In this document: positions 25,052 to 28,956 of the stretch, one piece after another | How positions within the stretch are numbered: position 1 is the first letter of the stretch | How the letters are laid out: each line of letters opens with the position of its first letter | Assembly: GCA_964525945.1 (NCBI GenBank) | Contig: CAZGKX010000032.1 | Coordinates: 1-28,956 of the forward strand | Direction: 5' to 3' | DNA: 28,956 nucleotides | From: CAZGKX01 sp964525945 | Lineage (GTDB): Bacteria > Pseudomonadota > Gammaproteobacteria > Legionellales > Legionellaceae | The notes under the pieces: generated by a model | Seen by the model: the letters and a program-made list of their open reading frames with translations, nothing else | Told to the model about the DNA's origin: nothing | Database searches by the model: none | Program-made: the position numbers and the translations under genes

Positions 25052-26200
25052 TTGATAACTTGTTTCTTGTTTTATCATCATTTTGATAAGGAAAATTGTC
25101 TTAGTCTATGCCTGGATGCGGAAGGAAATATTGCCGCACCGCTTGAACTTCGGACACTGGATGAAATAAGGGTTTTGCAAGTAAATGCTCGCACCATCGT
25201 CGTTTTATCCAGTGAAATAAGCAGTTTGTATGAGCTTGAACTGCCAAAATTAAGTGAACAAAAAATCAGGGCAGCGGTTCCTTTTGCATTGGAAGAGCAA
25301 TTGGCTCAGCCAGTTTCCACATTGCATTTTGCTTTTGATGCGAAGCGTTACGAAAACAATCGGTATTTGGTGGCCGCAATCGATCGGCAATATTTGCTTG
25401 AAGTCATGAAACACTTAACCGCTATGCACTTGGTTTTTCATGCCATCACGTTGGATTGGATGGCTCTGGATAAGGATCAAACCATCGTCACATCGTCCAA
25501 TCTATTGATTGCTAGCCCAGACTTTAAAGGGGCGTTGAGTGTTGAGCTGGCGCCTATGTATATCACTTCCCCTCACGGCAAAACCACAACGGTGCTCCTT
25601 TTTAGTGACAGTGCGTCTGTCGCGCATTTACCAACCACGGCTTTGCAAGAAACCTCTTCATTGCTTTGGATTGCTAAACGGTTGTTAAACACCCATCCGT
25701 TGAACCTTTGCCAAGGGGAATTGCGGCATACCACGAAACAATCTTCTCACCGCCGTTGGTATCTGTTGAGTGCGTTATTTGCGGGGTTTTGGCTGCTCAG
25801 TTTGTTGATCATTCATGGGGTGACCTTGCATGCTCTGTCTGCTAAAAATGCGGATTTAAATCAAGAAATAGCCATTATTTATCACGATTTTTTCCCGGAC
25901 GCTAAACACGTGATCAGTCCCCGTTTTCGCATCAGCCAGTTCCTCAAAGAGCACGCAACAAACCAGGATATGTTATGGACATTATTGAACAAATTAGCGA
26001 CGGCCAGTGCTCAACAACCGCTGCATTTTCAGCAATTACGTTTTCAAAATCAAACCTTGTTGGTGACGTTATCGACGAAAGATTTCTCTGATTTAGAACG
26101 TTTTCAGCAACGCCTGGAACAACAACATTTAAAAGCAAAGCAAATGGAAGCCGCGACGCACGATCAAAACGTGGTTGCCACCTTGGAGCTAAGTTTGTGA
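25052..26200 (+). CDS. gspL: Type II secretion inner-membrane protein GspL
   Basis: GspL sits in the inner-membrane platform of the type II secretion system and recruits the GspE ATPase. The 382-residue protein has a cytoplasmic actin-like domain (1-230) with the family stretch AAVPFALEEQLAQPVSTLHFAF (76-95 region) and NLCQGEL near its end, one membrane helix at about 236-258, and a periplasmic ferredoxin-like domain. The start is TTG 25052, with AAGGA 8 bp upstream. It overlaps gspM by 4 bp. No other gsp gene is nearby; Legionella also keeps lspLM apart from its other type II genes. Confidence 0.88.
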   Translation: MITCFLFYHHFDKENCLSLCLDAEGNIAAPLELRTLDEIRVLQVNARTIVVLSSEISSLYELELPKLSEQKIRAAVPFALEEQLAQPVSTLHFAFDAKRYENNRYLVAAIDRQYLLEVMKHLTAMHLVFHAITLDWMALDKDQTIVTSSNLLIASPDFKGALSVELAPMYITSPHGKTTTVLLFSDSASVAHLPTTALQETSSLLWIAKRLLNTHPLNLCQGELRHTTKQSSHRRWYLLSALFAGFWLLSLLIIHGVTLHALSAKNADLNQEIAIIYHDFFPDAKHVISPRFRISQFLKEHATNQDMLWTLLNKLATASAQQPLHFQQLRFQNQTLLVTLSTKDFSDLERFQQRLEQQHLKAKQMEAATHDQNVVATLELSL

Positions 26201-26670
26201 AAACATATTGGATGAATTTAAACGATCGCGAACGCTGGATGTTGGGTGGAGCTGTTGTGGTTGGTTTTTTTTATTTGTTGTATGCCGGGGTCTATTCACC
26301 CCTTGTGGCACGCATTGAAGAGCAGTCCCTGCAATTGCGTGAAAACCAAGCCACGCTCGTTTGGATGCAGCAAGTACGTCAAAAATCAGCTTCGCATCCG
26401 TCTCCAAAAACACTGTCCAATGGCCAATTATTATCGGTACTGGCAACACAGTTAAAAGCGACCTCGTTTCATCGCTACCCCCATCAATTGCAACAAACCG
26501 GCTCGGGCGATATTCAATTGACTTTTGAGACCGTGCCTTACAATGCCTTTATAAATTGGCTTTCGGACATGAACAAGCAATACACCTTCACCATTCAACA
26601 ATTGAGTGTCGATCACACCGATACGCCGGGTATTGTAAAATTAGCGTTGGTGGTTGCTGTCAAACAATAG
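26197..26670 (+). CDS. gspM: Type II secretion protein GspM
   Basis: A 157-residue bitopic protein in typical GspM form: a short N-terminal cytoplasmic part (LNDRERWMLGG), a membrane helix (about 17-34), a coiled coil, then a small periplasmic domain ending in LSVDHTDTPGIVKLALVV. GspM partners GspL and stabilises it against proteolysis. GTG 26197 overlaps the gspL stop (GTGA), implying translational coupling. Identity rests on position after gspL plus topology, since GspM sequences are poorly conserved. Confidence 0.88.
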   Translation: MKTYWMNLNDRERWMLGGAVVVGFFYLLYAGVYSPLVARIEEQSLQLRENQATLVWMQQVRQKSASHPSPKTLSNGQLLSVLATQLKATSFHRYPHQLQQTGSGDIQLTFETVPYNAFINWLSDMNKQYTFTIQQLSVDHTDTPGIVKLALVVAVKQ

Positions 26671-26675
26671 ACATA

Positions 26676-26700
26676 CCATGGCCAAGGAAGGCGGCCATGG
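26676..26700. terminator. Hairpin between convergent gspM and SPOR lipoprotein genes
   Basis: ccatggcc (26676-26683) and ggccatgg (26693-26700) form a perfect 8-bp GC-rich stem with a 9-base loop between the two stops. There is no T-run on either strand, so it would be an atypical terminator or a 3'-end protecting stem for both genes. Confidence 0.45.
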
Positions 26701-26724
26701 CGTAGCAGAAAAAGCCCTGACATC

Positions 26725-27312
26725 CTATTCCACAGTGTTTTGCACGCTTCCCCAGGTTTTGATGCCGGCATTTTGTTTCACGTCATCAGGTAGCTTGTTC
26801 AATGCTTCTTGCGCCGCTTCTTGGGTTGGGTAGCTACCGTATAGACCCTCGTAATACGGTTTGCCATTACGTTGGGATTGAACTTCTGCCATACGCTCAT
26901 TTTTGGGAGCTTTGTACAAGACATTTGCCACGTGCGATGCTTTTTCACCATTCGCTAACTCAATGGTATACCCTTGGGGGTTTTGGCTGGTCACCCAAGA
27001 TCGATCCACATCTTTAGGTGAAGCTGGTGAACGGTAAGCGCCTACATGGTAAGTGTCTGGAACCACCACTTGATTTTCTGAGGCGGGGGCAATGGCATCC
27101 ATGTCGTTGCTGGTGTTGTAGGTCGAGTAAGTATTGTAGGAGCTGGTGTTTTCATAGCCCTCAGGGTAAAGCAAAGAGGTTTGGTTGGACGGCAATTGAT
27201 AGGGATTTGCGTTGTAGCCTGTGGATGAAAAATCATTCCCTCCATCCAGCATGCACGCGGATAAACTGAGAACGCCAATTGAGACTGCCATGAGTCGTAA
27301 TTTAATTTGCAT
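26725..27312 (-). CDS. SPOR-domain lipoprotein
   Basis: A 195-residue lipoprotein with signal MQIKLRLMAVSIGVLSLSAC, lipobox LSAC with C20, a Ser/Asn/Tyr-rich linker, and a C-terminal SPOR domain from about 115 (YTIELANGEKASHVANVLY, then YYEGLYGSYPTQEAAQEAL). SPOR domains bind denuded glycan at sites of septal wall remodelling, as in E. coli DamX, DedD, FtsN and RlpA. The residue after C20 is Met, not Asp, so outer-membrane sorting is likely. The start is ATG at 27312, with AAGGAG 7 bp upstream; a longer frame to 27348 lacks one. It is transcribed divergently from the dGTPase gene. Confidence 0.88.
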   Translation of the reverse strand: MQIKLRLMAVSIGVLSLSACMLDGGNDFSSTGYNANPYQLPSNQTSLLYPEGYENTSSYNTYSTYNTSNDMDAIAPASENQVVVPDTYHVGAYRSPASPKDVDRSWVTSQNPQGYTIELANGEKASHVANVLYKAPKNERMAEVQSQRNGKPYYEGLYGSYPTQEAAQEALNKLPDDVKQNAGIKTWGSVQNTVE

Positions 27313-27352
27313 GATATTACTCCTTATTCTTGTTATCGATGAGTGCAATACC

Positions 27353-27366
27353 TAGGGCTTGCCCTA
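27353..27366. promoter_or_regulatory. 14-bp palindrome in the divergent SPOR/dGTPase region
   Basis: tagggc-tt-gccct-a, a perfect 6-bp inverted repeat with 2 bp between arms, 41 bp upstream of the lipoprotein start. A possible dyad operator; the remaining gap to 27463 shows a weak TTGATT (27399-27404) and little else. Confidence 0.3.
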
Positions 27367-27463
27367 AAACCCATTGCTCAAGATGTTTTTTTCACTCTTT
27401 GATTGAAGTTATCTGCACATTCGCAATAAACTTGAGGCTTGTTAAAGAAAATAAGTTGTTTTT

Positions 27464-28783
27464 ATGTGGACGAAACGTCGCTCAGGACAAACCAATCAAC
27501 GTGGTCACCAGGATCATCGCGATCCTTATGAACGGGATAGAACCCGGGTTATTCATTGCCCAGCTTTTCGGCGATTGCAACGTAAAACCCAAATTTTGGG
27601 CACCGATGAGGGTGATTTTCACCGTACCCGGTTAACCCATTCTTTAGAAGTCGCGTCGATTGGTTGCAGCATCGTGCGCAACTCTAAAATCAATCAAGAG
27701 CACATCGCCGTCAATCTTCTTCCTCAGGACGATTTAATGAATGTGATTTGTTTACTGCATGATATTGGTCATCCTCCCTTTGGACATGGGGGGGAGGTCG
27801 CCTTAAATTACATGATGTGTGAACAGGGTGGTTTTGAAGGAAATGCGCAGACGTTACGGTTGTTGACCAAAGTGGAACGCAGCTATGGGGAATATGGGCT
27901 TGATCTGACGCGTCGCGCGTTGTTAGGGATTCTTAAATACCCTGTCAATCGTTCTAGAGTCGTTGCGACGCAGTTGCCTGTGGTCAAAGACGCAATCCCT
28001 CGCACCCTTCGCATCAATGACTGGCTGCCTCCCAAGGCTTATTACGATTGCGAACAACCGGAAGTGGATTGGCTCATGGCAGATTTTAGCCTTGCCGATA
28101 AACAACGATTAACGTCTTTGGCGGAGTTTCCACAACCCAAAAAGCATGGCAAAAGTGCTTATCGATCGTTTGATTGTTCCATCATGAACATAGCAGATGA
28201 CATTGCTTACGGCGTTCATGACTTGGAGGATGCCATCCATTTGCGTTTGATCAGCCGCGCTCATCTGGATACACCGCTGTTTCATAAATTATTGTTGGAA
28301 ACTTCTCTTGCTAAAAAACCAGAGGCGTTACTGAATGCATTGTTTGATCCTATTTTGCATGTACGCAAGCAAGTGATTGGTGAAATGGTCAATTATTTTA
28401 TCGGCTCATGCCAAATTGTCTTGGTCAATGCGGAATTTGAAAATCAATTGCTGAAATACAACATGGAGTTAACCCCAGAGGCATTGGCATTGTTGGAGTA
28501 TTTAAAGCAATGCATCTACAGTTATGTGATTGATTCTCAAGAATCCAGAACCTTTGAATATGGGGGGCAAATGGTGGTGCAGCGTTTGTTTGAGGCCATC
28601 AGTTCAAACCCGCGCAGTTTATTGGATATCCATAACCGTGAGTTGTATCAAAATGCTCCAGATGAAGAAACTGCATTTAGAGTATTGTGTGATTACATTG
28701 CGAACATGACCGATGAATACGCTTACCGTATGCATGAGCGTTTGTTTGGATTTAACACGCGCACCATCTTTGAGCGATTATAG
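27464..28783 (+). CDS. dgt: dGTPase-like dNTP triphosphohydrolase (HD domain)
   Basis: Hydrolyses deoxynucleoside triphosphates to the nucleoside and triphosphate, affecting dNTP pools. The 439-residue protein has the Dgt N-terminal pattern DRTRVIHCPAFRRLQRKTQI, RTRLTHSLEV with metal-ligand H59, the HD pair H99-D100 in LLHDIGHPPFGHGGE, and IADDIAYGVHDLEDA with a later metal Asp. It fits the dGTPase-like group 2 enzymes; substrate preference is unknown. ATG 27464 has a poor ribosome site (no clear GGAG). It converges on the tRNA genes with 11 bp between. Confidence 0.9.
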   Translation: MWTKRRSGQTNQRGHQDHRDPYERDRTRVIHCPAFRRLQRKTQILGTDEGDFHRTRLTHSLEVASIGCSIVRNSKINQEHIAVNLLPQDDLMNVICLLHDIGHPPFGHGGEVALNYMMCEQGGFEGNAQTLRLLTKVERSYGEYGLDLTRRALLGILKYPVNRSRVVATQLPVVKDAIPRTLRINDWLPPKAYYDCEQPEVDWLMADFSLADKQRLTSLAEFPQPKKHGKSAYRSFDCSIMNIADDIAYGVHDLEDAIHLRLISRAHLDTPLFHKLLLETSLAKKPEALLNALFDPILHVRKQVIGEMVNYFIGSCQIVLVNAEFENQLLKYNMELTPEALALLEYLKQCIYSYVIDSQESRTFEYGGQMVVQRLFEAISSNPRSLLDIHNRELYQNAPDEETAFRVLCDYIANMTDEYAYRMHERLFGFNTRTIFERL

Positions 28784-28794
28784 ACAAAATGGAA

Positions 28795-28870
28795 TGGCGT
28801 CCCCAAGGGGATTCGAACCCCTGTTACCGCCGTGAAAGGGCGATGTCCTAGGCCTCTAGACGATGGGGAC
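28795..28870 (-). tRNA. tRNA-Glu (anticodon UUC)
   Basis: Read on the minus strand from 28870: acceptor GTCCCCA pairs with TGGGGAC, the D arm contains GTCTAGAGGCC, the anticodon loop reads CTTTCAC (anticodon TTC, glutamate), and the T arm has GGTTCGAATCC. The CCA tail is encoded (28797-28795). It is 76 bases long. It follows tRNA-Ala on the same strand and is probably cut from one transcript. Confidence 0.96.
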
Positions 28871-28883
28871 CTGGAACGTTTTT

Positions 28884-28901
28884 TCATCACAACTGTGATG
28901 A
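28884..28901. repeat. Palindrome between the two tRNA genes
   Basis: tcatcaca-ac-tgtgatga: a perfect 8-bp inverted repeat with a 2-bp centre, in the 31-bp spacer between tRNA-Ala and tRNA-Glu. On the tRNA strand an A-run, not a T-run, follows it, so it is not a standard terminator. It may help RNase processing of the tRNA pair. Confidence 0.5.
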
Positions 28902-28956
28902 TGGTGGAGCTAGGCGGGATCGAACCGCCGACCTCTTGCATGCCATGCAAGCGCTC
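28902..28956 (-). tRNA. tRNA-Ala (anticodon GGC), 3' part only
   Basis: The 3' 55 bases lie at the window edge on the minus strand. The anticodon arm TTGCATGGCATGCAAG carries anticodon GGC, the T arm reads GGTTCGATCCC, and the end TAGCTCCACCA includes an encoded CCA. It matches gammaproteobacterial tRNA-Ala(GGC). The acceptor 5' half and most of the D arm are outside the window. It is the first of an Ala-Glu pair. Confidence 0.93.

Noticed and set aside
28723..28950. 75-codon minus-strand frame across the tRNA genes
   Set aside because: It is made of tRNA sequence read as codons; both tRNAs are clear.
1..28956. CRISPR array or intact transposon
   Set aside because: No set of evenly spaced direct repeats, terminal inverted repeats with a transposase, or phage genes was seen.

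Overview
The window reads as a chromosomal segment of a gammaproteobacterium of moderate GC (low-to-mid 40s % by eye), most like the Legionellales (Legionella/Coxiella/Aquicella type). Pointers are an isolated gspL-gspM pair away from other type II secretion genes, a pyrophosphate-type phosphofructokinase behind a BarA/GacS/LetS-type hybrid kinase, a GadC-like amino-acid antiporter, and several lineage-restricted small proteins, two of them with low-complexity or acidic C-termini like those of secreted effectors. The assignment rests on gene content read by eye; no database was searched.

Layout. 1-6042: the tail of an unidentified gene, then yhdP (AsmA-like envelope lipid-transport protein), a five-helix membrane protein and mpl (murein peptide recycling). 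6042-6662: a ParD/ParE toxin-antitoxin pair whose toxin gene is broken by an exact 19-bp tandem duplication. 6698-9507: a GadC-like permease, an ambiguous stretch, a small secreted cysteine-containing protein and bolA (mostly minus strand). 9584-9997: a type IV pilin, divergent from bolA. 10003-14012 (minus): a barA-pfp operon, divergent from gltX (14168-15592). 15676-17212: a small orphan, an effector-like protein with Gly-Pro and Gln-rich tail, a terminator, and a DUF1840 protein whose start abuts that terminator. 17223-17283: a dispersed palindromic repeat. 17389-19233: an ABC-F ATPase. 19367-20562: two orphan proteins. 20567-23814 (minus): the lepA-lepB-rnc operon. 23961-26670: mltB, gspL, gspM. 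26725-27312 (minus): an SPOR-domain lipoprotein. 27464-28783: a dGTPase-like HD hydrolase. 28795-28956 (minus): tRNA-Glu(UUC) and the 3' part of tRNA-Ala(GGC).

How it fits together. Much of the conserved content serves the cell envelope: lipid transport (YhdP), murein recycling and cleavage (Mpl, MltB, the SPOR lipoprotein), protein export and processing (LepB, GspL/GspM) and pili. The rest is information processing (GltX, LepA, RNase III, the ABC-F protein, tRNAs) and regulation or metabolism (BarA, Pfp, BolA). The least ordinary material is the mutated ParE, the terminator that overlaps a ribosome-binding site, and the two effector-like orphans. I see no CRISPR array, intact insertion sequence, phage or new defence operon.
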